Shown here: positions 26,078-35,693 of the stretch, one piece after another
Layout of the letters: the number at the start of each line of letters is the position of its first letter
Numbering within the stretch: the first letter of the stretch is position 1
NCBI GenBank assembly: GCA_023369685.1
Contig: SACZ01000001.1
Location: 124,381 to 188,380 of the forward strand
Source of the DNA: Prolixibacteraceae bacterium JC049
Lineage (GTDB): Bacteria; Bacteroidota; Bacteroidia; Bacteroidales; Prolixibacteraceae
DNA length: 64,000 nt
Reading direction: 5' to 3'
The notes under the pieces: generated by a model
Told to the model about the DNA's origin: nothing
Seen by the model: only the letters and a program-made list of their open reading frames with translations
The model's database searches: none
Made by a program: the position numbers and the translations under genes

Positions 26078-26528
26078 GTGTCAATAATTCCTCTTGATTG
26101 TTGTCCAGAAGAATAATCCGATGTGTTCGAGGCGTGATAGATCTGAGCTCTCTATTGTTTTTTAAAAGTTTCAAATAGTAATTATGTAACTTTTCTATTG
26201 CTTCTTGAGGAGCAGAAAGGTCGATATTGTTTTTTTCGGCCCAGAAATAGTCATTCCGGATTTCAATTTCCCGATTACTATTAAGAGAGATAACCAGGTC
26301 GTTTATTGGAAGTGGGGAAGATTCTAAATTTTGAATTCCATATGTAATCAGCTTTCTTTTACGACTTTGGAAAAATAAAAAATCGACCCAAAAGAAGAGT
26401 GATGTTGTAATAATGATAAGCCATGAAGAGACAGGAAGATTATTCCATTGATTTTGTTTTAAGAATATAGCACTAAAAAGAATTAGAAATATAATCCACT
26501 TTATAAGTGTTTTTTGAAATGATTTCAT
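26058..26528 (-). CDS. Two-helix membrane protein, C-terminus in the inverted-repeat element
   Basis: A 156-aa protein with two membrane helices (about residues 10-24 and 33-53) and a cytoplasmic tail with ITPRTHRIILLDNNQEE. The last codons and the stop lie inside the right end of the 165-bp element. The present C-terminus may therefore be donated by the insertion, and the original protein may have been slightly longer. No family is recognised. It is divergent from the HTCS gene. Confidence 0.55.
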   Translation of the reverse strand: MKSFQKTLIKWIIFLILFSAIFLKQNQWNNLPVSSWLIIITTSLFFWVDFLFFQSRKRKLITYGIQNLESSPLPINDLVISLNSNREIEIRNDYFWAEKNNIDLSAPQEAIEKLHNYYLKLLKNNRELRSITPRTHRIILLDNNQEELLTLVLSQV

Positions 26529-26654
26529 GGGCTAAACAATTGATCGTTATCTCAAAACTAAATAAAAACAGTTGATCTGCCAATATTGAAAACAGCTAAA
26601 AGAGAAAGTAATTCTGAAAATGGATTAACTTTATGGCTCTAATCTAATGAATCG

Positions 26655-29600
26655 ATGAACTGGTTTTACTATTGCATATTACTTTGTCTGTTGTTAGGCT
26701 CACTAAGAGGGGCAAGTCAGGAGACTAAAGAGGATAAATTTTATTTTGAAAATTTTAATTTGGAAGAGGGGCTTTCTTTTAATGAAGTTCGTTCCATTGC
26801 CAAGGACAGCACCGGTTTTGTCTGGATTGGTACCTCGGCTGGCTTAAACCGATTTGATGGTTATCAGTTTACGACCTATTTTAATGCACCTAAATTCCGA
26901 AGAAATAAGTCTATAACACAGTTGGAGTGCGATAAAAACAAACTGTGGATTGGTTCTCGATCTGGTTTATATAGCATGGAGATTCGGAGTGGGGCCATAA
27001 AGGAAGAGCAAAACCTGAATCAATTAATAGACAATGGAATTGTGGATGCAATTGCTATTGAGGATTCTACTATCTGGTGTGCCGGAGGAAATGAATTGTT
27101 TCAGTTAAAAAATAGTGGCGACACCATTGTTAAAAGCAGTAATATATCTCAATATTCTTTCCCTGACGAACAATATAAAAAAGGACGGATAAAGTGCCTT
27201 GTTGGAAGTGAATATGGTCTCTGGATTGGCTCCAGCTACTATCTGGGTTTAATTGACCGAAAAAATCAGAAGATTCATAATATGAATGCCTTGCTGGGAG
27301 AGAGTAGGGTAGATGTGAGAGAACTGTTTATCGATTCAAATCAGTGCATGTGGATTGCAACTCGCCAAGGAGTTTACAAGGTGAATTTAACAGAGTTGCC
27401 ATGGAAGGCAGTCCGGATAAAAGCTCCCGAGCAAGCTATTGAGAAGCATCAGGTGGTAGCCATTACCGAGGATAAAAAAGGGAATATCTACTTGGGGAGT
27501 GACCAGAAAGGACTGATGGTTTTACTTGATGGAGATTCTGAAAATCGTCTGGAATTCAACTATAATTCTACCAGTGAATCGTCTATTGCCGATAATGATA
27601 TAACAACGCTTTATACCGATAATGAAGGAGTGGTTTGGATTGGATTTACCGGGAATGGCTTCGATCGTTTGACGTTGATCCCGAATTGTTTTCGTTTTTA
27701 TCATTCGGTGGAAAACAAAACCAACTGGATTGGTCCTCACGGAGTGTCATCGATAGTAGATCAGGATGAAAATTATTTCTGGGCAAGTTCTGGAACTTCT
27801 GGTGGTGGTATCTTTCGATTTGATAAAAATAGTGGAGAATCGGAATACTATCACCATCCAGACTTTAATGCCGATAACTATTTCATTAACTTTTTAAATG
27901 TGTATAATGATGTTTTGTGGGTAAATTATTCTGGTGGAAAATTACATGCAATTGATCTAAAAACGAATGAATTTATCGTACATCCGGTAATGAAATATTG
28001 GGGAGAGAAAACATCCAATCGCTTTTTGTTGAAGTACGATCAGTCGTATTGGATGACCAATAATACACGCGACTTTCTACAAGTCTTTCCAGATGAAGAC
28101 CCAGAACAAATACACGAACTGCAACACCTGAAAAATGTTAGCTCTACAAAAGTGAAGTTGGTGGATTCGAAGGGGAATTTCTGGTTGCAACTCACAGGAG
28201 GGAAACTGTTAAAATATAATCCGAAGAAGCAACAGAAAGTTGTTTTTGAGAGTGGAGAAGGAGCAAAAAAATTGAGTTCTACATATATTACTTGCATTGC
28301 AGAGCATCAAAATGGAACCATCTGGGTGGGAACGGCAAATGGCATAAACATTATCGATCCCACAACCAATAGAGTGAAGCAGATTAAACGCAAATATGGA
28401 AGAGCTTTCGATATTATTTATAACATTGTTTGTGATGATAGAGGCTTTACCTGGGTTACCACAAAGAATGTATTGGCTTGCTTCGATCAGGAGAATTCTT
28501 CGGTTGCTTACTATGGGAAAGAATATGGAATTGTAAACTGTAAATTCAATTTTCATTCTAACATGAAATCCAATGATGGGATGCTCTATTTTGGAACTGA
28601 GAATAAAGGAATTTTGGCATTCGATCCGAAAGCTTTGATTTCAGAGAAGTTGAGAAGTAAAGTTGGAATAACTGCTTTGGAAGTGAATAATCAGCCTGTT
28701 TTGCCATGGAAGAGCAAAACTTACTCTTGCATGGACGTTGCACATTGCAAAAGGTTGGATCTGAAACACGATCAAAATTCTATTTCTGTACAGTTTGCTG
28801 CACTTTCGAATTATTTACCCAATACTTTCCGATATGCTTACAGGTTGAAGGGAGTACAGAATAGCTGGCAATATACTACGTCAACCAATCGAACAGTTAA
28901 CTTTTCGAATTTACCTCCGGGCAACTATAAACTACAAATAAAAGCAGCAAAGAGCGATGGTATTTGGACTAAAGTGAAACAGTTTCCTATTGAAATTGCA
29001 TCTCCTTGGTGGGCTACTGCCTGGGCGTATTCGGCCTATGCATTGTTGTTTATTTCGTTGTTGTTGGTGATATGGAGATACACATTGAGGCAAGTAGCCT
29101 TGAAAGAGCAGCTAAAGTTAGAAAGAACGCGACGAGAGCAAGAGGTGGAATTGAATAATATGAAGTTGAAGTTCTTTACCAACATCTCTCACGAATTCAG
29201 AACTCCTTTGACACTACTACTTGGTCAGTTGGAGTTGCTGTTGAATCAGCCTGAAACCGAGAAAGAGAAGCGTGTTGATCGTTATATGACCATGCAGCGT
29301 AATGGGAATCGTTTATTGCGCTTGATTAATCAAATTCTGGATTTTAGAAAGGCCGAAAACAGAACTTTAAAGCTGCAGGCTGCTCCTTGCGATTTAGTAA
29401 ACCTATTGGCAGAGATAACCATCCCGTTTGAGCAAATGGCTCAGCAGCGATCGATTGACTTCGAATGTGTGGTTCCTGAAAACAAAGAGGTATTTGCCGA
29501 TGCTGACAAGGTAGAAAAGGTATTACATAATTTATTGAGTAATGCATTAAAGTTTACTACCGAAGGAGGACTGATTCGAGTACAACTAAAGTGGTATAAT

Positions 29601-30734
29601 GATCAGGCCGAAATTATTGTGGAAGATTCTGGAATTGGAATTTCAGAGGAGCACCAGAAAAATATTTTTAAGCGTTTCTATCAGGCACATACTGGTCAGT
29701 TAGAATACGAAGGGACAGGAATAGGGTTGGCATACTCTCATGATCTGGCGAGCTTAATGCATGGCGAGTTAGAGGTAAATAGTGAGCCGGAAAAAGGAAG
29801 TATATTTACTTTCCGCTTTCCAATTGAAAAGGATGCATATGGTGCCGATGAGATTTCTCAGGTTAAGCCAGAAGTGATTGCTCCGGTAGTTGAGGTGTCT
29901 GAGAAGATAGTCAATGAGGTAAGTTCAAATACGACTCAACGAAGAATTTTGATCATCGATGATGAGGTGGATGTTCGGGGATTGATAAAAGATTGCCTGA
30001 CCGATGATTTTGAATTGTTGGAAGCCGCCAATGGACAAGAAGGACTAAATGTGACTTTGGAGCATTTGCCCGATTTGATCATTTGCGATGTGATGATGCC
30101 GGTAATGGATGGAATTGCTTTCTGTAAGGCACTGCGAGAAGATATTCGTATTAGTCATATTCCGGTTATATTACTTACAGCGCGTACTCAGTTAGAGCAT
30201 CAGATTGAAGGAATAGAAACTGGTGCTGACAGCTATATCACTAAACCTTTCAATATTGCTTATTTGCAATCGCGCGTAAATAACCTGATTGAATCACGTA
30301 CAAAATTGAGGAACCAGTTTGCTTCCTCCATGACAAATTCTGACGACGTAGTTATGAATTTGCCAAATCGTGAAACAGAATTTATCGAGAAAGTTAAAGG
30401 AATTATCGAATCCAATATGGCCGATCCTGAATTTCGAATTGAAAGTATTTATAAAGAGATTGGCATGAGTAGAACACACTTCTTTAAAAAGATAAAATCG
30501 CTTACCGATAAAACGGCCAATGAGTTCATCAAAACGGTAAAAATGAAGCATGCTGCTCAGCTTTTAAGACAACCCGATGTAAGAATCAATGAAGTAGCAT
30601 GGGCTGTTGGTTTTGCCGATCCGAAGTACTTTACGAAAGTATTTAAGTCGTATTATCAGGTCACTCCTTCTGAATATATCAATGGAAAGAGTGGAGAGGT
30701 TGATAGTGACTCTACAGATGAAGCAAAAAGTTGA
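26655..30734 (+). CDS. Hybrid two-component system sensor/regulator (HTCS)
   Basis: A 1359-aa one-protein signalling system. It has a signal peptide (1-22) and a periplasmic double propeller with Reg_prop repeats of the W-I-G-T-x-x-G-L-N type (about 50-690). A Y_Y_Y domain (about 700-785) and one membrane helix (about 793-812) follow. The cytoplasmic part has HisKA with phospho-acceptor H846 in NISHEFRTPL, HATPase with NLLSNALKFT, a receiver with D1145 in ICDVMMPVMDG, and an AraC-type HTH (about 1250-1345). HTCS proteins usually bind a glycan fragment and switch on a polysaccharide utilisation locus, but no susC/susD pair is present here. Its target may be distant, or possibly the GH30/TIM-barrel genes at 42896-46458. 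Confidence 0.96.
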   Translation: MNWFYYCILLCLLLGSLRGASQETKEDKFYFENFNLEEGLSFNEVRSIAKDSTGFVWIGTSAGLNRFDGYQFTTYFNAPKFRRNKSITQLECDKNKLWIGSRSGLYSMEIRSGAIKEEQNLNQLIDNGIVDAIAIEDSTIWCAGGNELFQLKNSGDTIVKSSNISQYSFPDEQYKKGRIKCLVGSEYGLWIGSSYYLGLIDRKNQKIHNMNALLGESRVDVRELFIDSNQCMWIATRQGVYKVNLTELPWKAVRIKAPEQAIEKHQVVAITEDKKGNIYLGSDQKGLMVLLDGDSENRLEFNYNSTSESSIADNDITTLYTDNEGVVWIGFTGNGFDRLTLIPNCFRFYHSVENKTNWIGPHGVSSIVDQDENYFWASSGTSGGGIFRFDKNSGESEYYHHPDFNADNYFINFLNVYNDVLWVNYSGGKLHAIDLKTNEFIVHPVMKYWGEKTSNRFLLKYDQSYWMTNNTRDFLQVFPDEDPEQIHELQHLKNVSSTKVKLVDSKGNFWLQLTGGKLLKYNPKKQQKVVFESGEGAKKLSSTYITCIAEHQNGTIWVGTANGINIIDPTTNRVKQIKRKYGRAFDIIYNIVCDDRGFTWVTTKNVLACFDQENSSVAYYGKEYGIVNCKFNFHSNMKSNDGMLYFGTENKGILAFDPKALISEKLRSKVGITALEVNNQPVLPWKSKTYSCMDVAHCKRLDLKHDQNSISVQFAALSNYLPNTFRYAYRLKGVQNSWQYTTSTNRTVNFSNLPPGNYKLQIKAAKSDGIWTKVKQFPIEIASPWWATAWAYSAYALLFISLLLVIWRYTLRQVALKEQLKLERTRREQEVELNNMKLKFFTNISHEFRTPLTLLLGQLELLLNQPETEKEKRVDRYMTMQRNGNRLLRLINQILDFRKAENRTLKLQAAPCDLVNLLAEITIPFEQMAQQRSIDFECVVPENKEVFADADKVEKVLHNLLSNALKFTTEGGLIRVQLKWYNDQAEIIVEDSGIGISEEHQKNIFKRFYQAHTGQLEYEGTGIGLAYSHDLASLMHGELEVNSEPEKGSIFTFRFPIEKDAYGADEISQVKPEVIAPVVEVSEKIVNEVSSNTTQRRILIIDDEVDVRGLIKDCLTDDFELLEAANGQEGLNVTLEHLPDLIICDVMMPVMDGIAFCKALREDIRISHIPVILLTARTQLEHQIEGIETGADSYITKPFNIAYLQSRVNNLIESRTKLRNQFASSMTNSDDVVMNLPNRETEFIEKVKGIIESNMADPEFRIESIYKEIGMSRTHFFKKIKSLTDKTANEFIKTVKMKHAAQLLRQPDVRINEVAWAVGFADPKYFTKVFKSYYQVTPSEYINGKSGEVDSDSTDEAKS

Positions 30735-30893
30735 GATTATTGAAATTCAGTCAATAAAAGCGCTGAAATAGCAGGACTAGACCGGTGGAAAAAGGAACGA
30801 AATGTCGTGTTTTGTAATGAATTAGCTGTTTTGGAGACAATTGTTTAGTATATTTATCGTTACTTAATCAAATAATCAAAACACACGAGCATC

Positions 30894-31973
30894 ATGCGAA
30901 AACTAATTATCTTATTTGCCGTTCTTGTAGTGGCAGTTTCTTGTGAGAAATCTCCGTTTATTCTTAAGGGTACCATCGATGGAATGACTGAAGGAAAAGT
31001 AATTCTTTCAAAGTATAAAGGGGAAGCCGAAAGTGATACCGCAATTATCGTTGATGGAAAATTCGAATTTAAAGGTGACATTCAGCCAGACCAGTATACT
31101 ATTGCTATAGAAGGAAAGAAGGCAAAGGCACTTTTCTTTTTAGAAAATGGGATTGTTACTTTCAAGGGACATGCCGATTCATTATTCAAAGCTGAACTTG
31201 TAGGGTCAAAATTGAATGACCAGAATGAAGCATTGAAGGCAGAAGTTGAAGCATTACAGAAAAAGTACGAAATTGAAAAATTAGGAAAAGAATACCGTAG
31301 TGCATCTCCTGAAAGAAAAAAAGAATTGCTAGAGGTTTATAATAAGTTTAAAGCAGAAGCTTCAAAAATTGATGACGATTTTATTGCTGCTAACCCTGCT
31401 TCTATAATTACTGTATATAAACTTAGAATGAAAGCTTATGAAATGTCTGTAGAGCAAAAAGAGGCTGCCATTGCTAAGGTGGATACTTCATTGCATTCTC
31501 ATCCAATTATTGTTAGTATTCAGGAAAGAATTCAAAAAGAGAAAGCTGTTCAAGTTGGTAAAATTGCTCCTGACTTCACGATGAACGATGCAGAGGGTAA
31601 TCCAATAAAACTTTCAGACTTATATAAAAAGCATAAATTCTTATTGATCGACTTCTGGGCTTCTTGGTGTGGTCCTTGTCGTCACGAAAATCCTAATGTT
31701 GTTAAGGCGTATAAGAAATACAATAAAAAAGGATTCTCTGTATTTGGCGTTTCATTGGATCAAAACAAAGAACGTTGGTTAGAAGCTATCGAGAAAGATG
31801 GTTTAACATGGGAGCATGTGTCAGATCTTAAAGGTTGGAAAAATGCAGCCGCTAATTTATATGCTGTAAATGGAATTCCTGCTAACTTCCTTGTTGATAA
31901 TACGGGTAAAATTTTAGCTAAAGGTTTGCGTGAGCAGGCTCTTCTGGATAAAATCGAAGAATTGACAAAATAA
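30894..31973 (+). CDS. TlpA/ResA-like thiol-disulfide oxidoreductase lipoprotein with DUF4369
   Basis: A 359-aa lipoprotein (lipobox VAVSC, lipid Cys at residue 17). The N-terminal DUF4369 domain spans about residues 22-115. A charged helical linker (about 115-215) and a thioredoxin-fold domain follow, with the redox pair C259-G-P-C262 in FWASWCGPC and a cis-Pro in VNGIPANF. It probably reduces or isomerises disulfides of envelope proteins. It stands alone, with a terminator after it. The substrate is not inferable. Confidence 0.9.
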   Translation: MRKLIILFAVLVVAVSCEKSPFILKGTIDGMTEGKVILSKYKGEAESDTAIIVDGKFEFKGDIQPDQYTIAIEGKKAKALFFLENGIVTFKGHADSLFKAELVGSKLNDQNEALKAEVEALQKKYEIEKLGKEYRSASPERKKELLEVYNKFKAEASKIDDDFIAANPASIITVYKLRMKAYEMSVEQKEAAIAKVDTSLHSHPIIVSIQERIQKEKAVQVGKIAPDFTMNDAEGNPIKLSDLYKKHKFLLIDFWASWCGPCRHENPNVVKAYKKYNKKGFSVFGVSLDQNKERWLEAIEKDGLTWEHVSDLKGWKNAAANLYAVNGIPANFLVDNTGKILAKGLREQALLDKIEELTK

Positions 31974-31994
31974 TAGTAGTATAGTATAATTTTG

Positions 31995-32028
31995 AAAAAG
32001 GTGAGGGCGTAATGCTTTCACCTTTTTT
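31995..32028 (+). terminator. Terminator after TlpA-like gene
   Basis: AAAAAGGTGA pairs with TCACCTTTTT around a 13-nt loop and ends in T6. Confidence 0.75.
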
Positions 32029-32155
32029 ATTTTTATAAGAGTAGTTACGTAAATATTAAATGATATAAAAAAAGAGTGAGAGGTGTTTTATTTTATGCGG
32101 TTTATACTATCTTGCAAAATAGCTGAATAACTAGTGTTTAACTATTTTCTGAGAT

Positions 32156-32731
32156 ATGCTTGATACCTTAACCGAAATACTGAATGCCAATAAAACTTAC
32201 GTTGAATCATTTGGTGAAAAAGGGAAATTAAATTCTCCTCCTCAAAAACAGATGGCTATTTTAACCTGCATGGATGCTCGTTTAGATCCCGCAAAATTTG
32301 CTGGTTTTTCAGAAGGAGATGTACATGTAATACGTAATGCTGGTGGACGAGCCAGTGATGATGCCATCCGTTCATTGGTTATTAGTCATAAGATGCTAGG
32401 AACTAAATTTTGGTTTGTAATTCAGCATACAAAATGTGGAATGCAGGGGGCAACTAATGATGGGATTGCTCAGTTGTTAGAAGAATCGCTGGAAACTATT
32501 CAAATTGATGAAAATTCGGCATTAAATGAAAAACGAGATAGTGGTTCTGCAGAAGGCTACAAAGTTGATTGGCTACCCATCGACAATTTGGAAGAAAGCG
32601 TTAAAAATGATGTGTTTCGCATCCGAAATCACCCCTTGGTTTCTGATACCATTTCCATCTATGGTCTAATCTACGACGTTGAAAGTGGCTGCCTAAAGCA
32701 AGTTGATGGTGCTATTAGTATGGCGAAGTAG
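32156..32731 (+). CDS. Beta-class carbonic anhydrase
   Basis: Hydrates CO2 to bicarbonate in the cytoplasm. Zinc ligands are C38 (TCMDAR, with the D40-R42 dyad), H91 and C94 (QHTKCGM). The RNAGG segment follows the first Cys as in the family. The length of 191 aa matches short beta-class enzymes. It is monocistronic with an immediate bidirectional terminator. Bicarbonate supply could serve BioD, carboxylases or reductive carboxylation, but no direct link is seen. Confidence 0.9.
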   Translation: MLDTLTEILNANKTYVESFGEKGKLNSPPQKQMAILTCMDARLDPAKFAGFSEGDVHVIRNAGGRASDDAIRSLVISHKMLGTKFWFVIQHTKCGMQGATNDGIAQLLEESLETIQIDENSALNEKRDSGSAEGYKVDWLPIDNLEESVKNDVFRIRNHPLVSDTISIYGLIYDVESGCLKQVDGAISMAK

Positions 32732-32756
32732 TGAAAAAAAGACATGAATTTTTATA

Positions 32757-32796
32757 AAAAAATAGCGGCTAACCCCGAAAGGTGCCGCTATTTTTC
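32757..32796. terminator. Bidirectional terminator between carbonic anhydrase and hcp
   Basis: AAAAATAGCGGC pairs with GCCGCTATTTTT around a 14-nt loop, with A-tract and T-tract on the two sides, serving the two convergent genes. Confidence 0.9.
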
Positions 32797-32814
32797 TGTT
32801 TATATTGGAAATAT

Positions 32815-34467
32815 TTATGCTACGCTATCTTCTCCCAAAAACATTTTGATGTCCTCGTCTACAGTTCCGATACCTCCAATTCCAAATGTGTTCACCAATA
32901 CGTTGGCTACGTTAGGTGATAGGAATGCAGGTAGTGTAGGTCCAAGGTGGATGTTTTTAACCCCCAGGTGAAGTAGCGCAAGCAGAACGATAACTGCCTT
33001 TTGTTCGTACCATGCAATGTTGTATGAAATAGGCAATTCATTGATGTCATTCAATTCAAATACCTCTTTCAGTTTAAGTGCAATTACTGCCAATGAGTAT
33101 GAGTCGTTACACTGTCCAGCGTCTAATACACGTGGAATTCCACCTATATCACCCAATGGTAATTTGTTGTAACGATACTTAGCACACCCTGCAGTAAGAA
33201 TTACTGTGTCTTGTGGTAGCTTCTCAGCGAATTCCGTATAGTAGTCACGTCCTTTCATTCTACCATCGCAACCAGCCATTACAAAGAATTTGCGGATAGC
33301 TCCTGTTTTAACAGCATCAACTACTTTATCAGCAACTTGCATTACCTGATTGTGTGCAAATCCACCAACAATTTTACCCTCTTCAATTTGAGTAGGGGCA
33401 GCACAACGCTTAGCATGCTCGATAATTTCGCTGAAGTCTTTCTGACCGTCTGACTCACGGTTAGGAATATGTTTGAATCCAGGATGACCTGTTGCCCCTG
33501 TTGTATATACTTTATCGCTGTAAGTCGAATTTGCTGCAGGAGGAACGATACAGTTTGTTGTGAAAATGATTGGTCCGTTGAATGATTCAAACTCTTCACG
33601 CTGCTTCCACCATGCATTACCGTAGTTTCCTACAAAGTGCTCATATTTCTTAAATGCAGGATAGTAGTGTGCAGGAAGCATTTCACTGTGTGTATAAACA
33701 TCAACACCTGTTCCTTCAGTTTGAGCCAATAGCTCTTCCATATCTTTAAGGTCGTGACCAGAAATTAGGATTGCTGGCTTATTACGAACACCAATGTTTA
33801 CTTCTGTTACCTCAGGATTTCCGTATGCAGTTGTGTTAGCTTCATCAAGTAGTGCCATTACATCTACACCAAATTTACCAGTCTCTAAAGTCAAAGCAAC
33901 TAACTCGTCAGCCGAAAGCTCGTCTTTAGTTGTTGCAGCTAGTGCCTTATAAATAAATGCGTATAGATCTGCTTTTTCAAAGCCTAGGTTCAATGCATGC
34001 TCAGCATAAGCAGCCATACCTTTCAAACCGTAGATAATCAATTCGCGTAATGAACGAACATCTTCGTTGTGAGTGCTTAGAATACCAATTAGTGGAGCCA
34101 TCTTGTCGTAATCGGCTACCGATTGAGGTGTCCAGTTTACTCCTTCAAAAGCAGGAACTTCAATTCCTTTGGCTTCTAATTCTTTTTTCAATTCATCGCG
34201 TAATGCTAAACCAGTAGTGATTTTTGCTTTAATCGAATCATCATCGAAGTTGGCATTGGTAATGGTAGCAAATAACGCTTCCAATGTAAAGTGATTGTAT
34301 TTATCGTCAACATTATCCATTTTTTCTGCCATTACAGCAATGGATTTTGTAACCCAGATTAAAAGGTCTTGTGAGTTAGATACTTCATCGGTCTTTCCAC
34401 AAACTCCCTTTATGGTACAACCAGTGCCTTTAGCGGCTTCCTGACATTGATAACAAAACATGCTCAT
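32815..34467 (-). CDS. hcp: Hydroxylamine reductase / hybrid cluster protein
   Basis: A 550-aa cytoplasmic iron-sulfur protein. The proximal 4Fe-4S cluster Cys are C5, C8, C17 and C23 ([11 protein letters not shown]...). Hybrid-cluster ligands include the His/Glu/Cys-containing segments [20 protein letters not shown] and AGCAKYRYN. Family members act as NO reductases or protein S-nitrosylases under nitrosative stress. A palindromic operator at 34542-34559 and a -7 box at 34514-34521 lie upstream. The ferredoxin-like partner gene follows the same strand logic from its own similar promoter. Confidence 0.96.
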   Translation of the reverse strand: MSMFCYQCQEAAKGTGCTIKGVCGKTDEVSNSQDLLIWVTKSIAVMAEKMDNVDDKYNHFTLEALFATITNANFDDDSIKAKITTGLALRDELKKELEAKGIEVPAFEGVNWTPQSVADYDKMAPLIGILSTHNEDVRSLRELIIYGLKGMAAYAEHALNLGFEKADLYAFIYKALAATTKDELSADELVALTLETGKFGVDVMALLDEANTTAYGNPEVTEVNIGVRNKPAILISGHDLKDMEELLAQTEGTGVDVYTHSEMLPAHYYPAFKKYEHFVGNYGNAWWKQREEFESFNGPIIFTTNCIVPPAANSTYSDKVYTTGATGHPGFKHIPNRESDGQKDFSEIIEHAKRCAAPTQIEEGKIVGGFAHNQVMQVADKVVDAVKTGAIRKFFVMAGCDGRMKGRDYYTEFAEKLPQDTVILTAGCAKYRYNKLPLGDIGGIPRVLDAGQCNDSYSLAVIALKLKEVFELNDINELPISYNIAWYEQKAVIVLLALLHLGVKNIHLGPTLPAFLSPNVANVLVNTFGIGGIGTVDEDIKMFLGEDSVA

Positions 34468-34513
34468 AGTGTTCTTTTTATTTTTGTTCTTTTGTTTTAT
34501 TTTTTTTCTGATA

Positions 34514-34521
34514 TAAAAGTA
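34514..34521 (-). promoter_or_regulatory. -7-like box of hcp
   Basis: On the minus strand TACTTTTA resembles TAnnTTTG. Its centre lies 33 bp from the centre of the palindrome at 34542-34559, the same spacing as at the neighbouring ferredoxin-type gene. Confidence 0.55.
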
Positions 34522-34541
34522 AGAGATCGTAAACTCTTATT

Positions 34542-34559
34542 TTGTAACAAATGTGACAA
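34542..34559. promoter_or_regulatory. HcpR/FNR-type operator upstream of hcp
   Basis: TTGTAACAAATGTGACAA is an imperfect palindrome of the form TTGTnACA-NN-TGTnACAA, fitting Crp/Fnr-family binding sites. The copy at 35619-35636 differs by one base. The likely regulator is the Crp/Fnr protein encoded at 35694. Confidence 0.75.
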
Positions 34560-34622
34560 CAGCTCTCCTTTTTCACATATTATCTTAGAAAAAGTTTATA
34601 CTGTTGTCTAATTTCGTGTAGT

Positions 34623-35537
34623 TTAGATCCATTCTTCTGAAAGGATGTCACCTCTAATTCCAACTACTACTAGTTTTACCGGAATTTTTCGTGAAGCTTC
34701 GGCTACTGCTCGTTGTGCAGTTTGTACTAATCCACCACAACAAGGAACTTCCATAATCATTACTGTAAGTGTATTGATTTTAGCTTCGTCAATTAGCATT
34801 CTGATTTTATCTTGATAGCTTTCCTGACGAGTATCCAGTTTCGGACATGCAATACCCAGCGTTTTCCCTTTTAGGTATTTAGAATGAAATCCTCCCAATG
34901 TAAATGCAGTACAATCGGCTGCCAGTAAGAAATCCGATCCGGCAAACTGTCCGGTCATTGGATTGATCAAGTGCATTTGAACTGGCCATTGTTGCAATGC
35001 AGAAGGAATATCGCCAGCAGGAGCATCGTCGTTAGCAGGAGTGTTAAAACTCATTGCCTGAGATCCTGGACATCCACCTGAAGCGGCATGCTGCATTCTT
35101 CCTGCTTGTGGATTCATTAGTACTGATTGCTTTGGCTGCGCTTCTTGTCCGTGATGATGCACTTCACGAATTACATCATGAATATCGAAATCTGCATCGG
35201 CAGAATTCTCTCTAAGGTATTTAACACCTTGCTTTAAGTAACCAAACTCTTGGTGATCTTTCAAGTGTTTGAGGTGAGCAATAACAGTATTTTTCCCTTT
35301 TGGAATCATTAATCGCATTACCTCAATTTCATCATAAGGTTGTGCTTCTCTCTCTTCAATGGTAATAGCACCAAGAGGACAATGACCTATACATGCTCCT
35401 AATCCATCGCACATCAGGTCGCTCACTAAACGGGCTTTTCCGTCAATTATCTGTAATGCGCCTTCATGACATCCAGGAACACATGCTCCACATCCATTAC
35501 ATAAATCCTCGTCAATTTTAACCATATCCCTTTTCAT
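34623..35537 (-). CDS. Ferredoxin-type 4Fe-4S protein of the hcp cluster
   Basis: A 304-aa cytoplasmic protein. The first cluster motif is complete (C13-x2-C16-x2-C19-x3-C23 in CNGCGACVPGC). The second reads CDGLGACIGHCP, with one of the usual Cys positions filled by Leu, giving C-x5-C-x3-C. The C-terminal 150 residues contain further Cys (ACPKLD, VPCCGGLV) and could hold another site. It is probably the electron donor or maturation partner of Hcp, given the matching operators. Met5 (35525) is an alternative start. Confidence 0.85.
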   Translation of the reverse strand: MKRDMVKIDEDLCNGCGACVPGCHEGALQIIDGKARLVSDLMCDGLGACIGHCPLGAITIEEREAQPYDEIEVMRLMIPKGKNTVIAHLKHLKDHQEFGYLKQGVKYLRENSADADFDIHDVIREVHHHGQEAQPKQSVLMNPQAGRMQHAASGGCPGSQAMSFNTPANDDAPAGDIPSALQQWPVQMHLINPMTGQFAGSDFLLAADCTAFTLGGFHSKYLKGKTLGIACPKLDTRQESYQDKIRMLIDEAKINTLTVMIMEVPCCGGLVQTAQRAVAEASRKIPVKLVVVGIRGDILSEEWI

Positions 35538-35590
35538 GATCTTATTTTTTTAGCCGACCTGATGTCGGGTTAAACTTTTAATTTCTACTG

Positions 35591-35598
35591 CAAATTTA
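35591..35598 (-). promoter_or_regulatory. -7 box of the ferredoxin-type gene
   Basis: On the minus strand TAAATTTG matches TAnnTTTG. Its centre is 33 bp from the centre of the operator at 35619-35636, consistent with class II activation near -41. Confidence 0.65.
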
Positions 35599-35618
35599 AG
35601 AGGTGCAACTCTTTTATT

Positions 35619-35636
35619 TTGTAACATATGTGACAA
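35619..35636. promoter_or_regulatory. HcpR/FNR-type operator between ferredoxin-type gene and regulator
   Basis: TTGTAACATATGTGACAA, a near-perfect palindrome of the Crp/Fnr type. It lies in the divergent intergenic region and may control both the ferredoxin-type gene and the regulator gene itself. Confidence 0.8.
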
Positions 35637-35693
35637 GTGTGAATTTTTTTCATTTCATTTGTTATTAAATCAAACGAAATAAACATTCATTCT

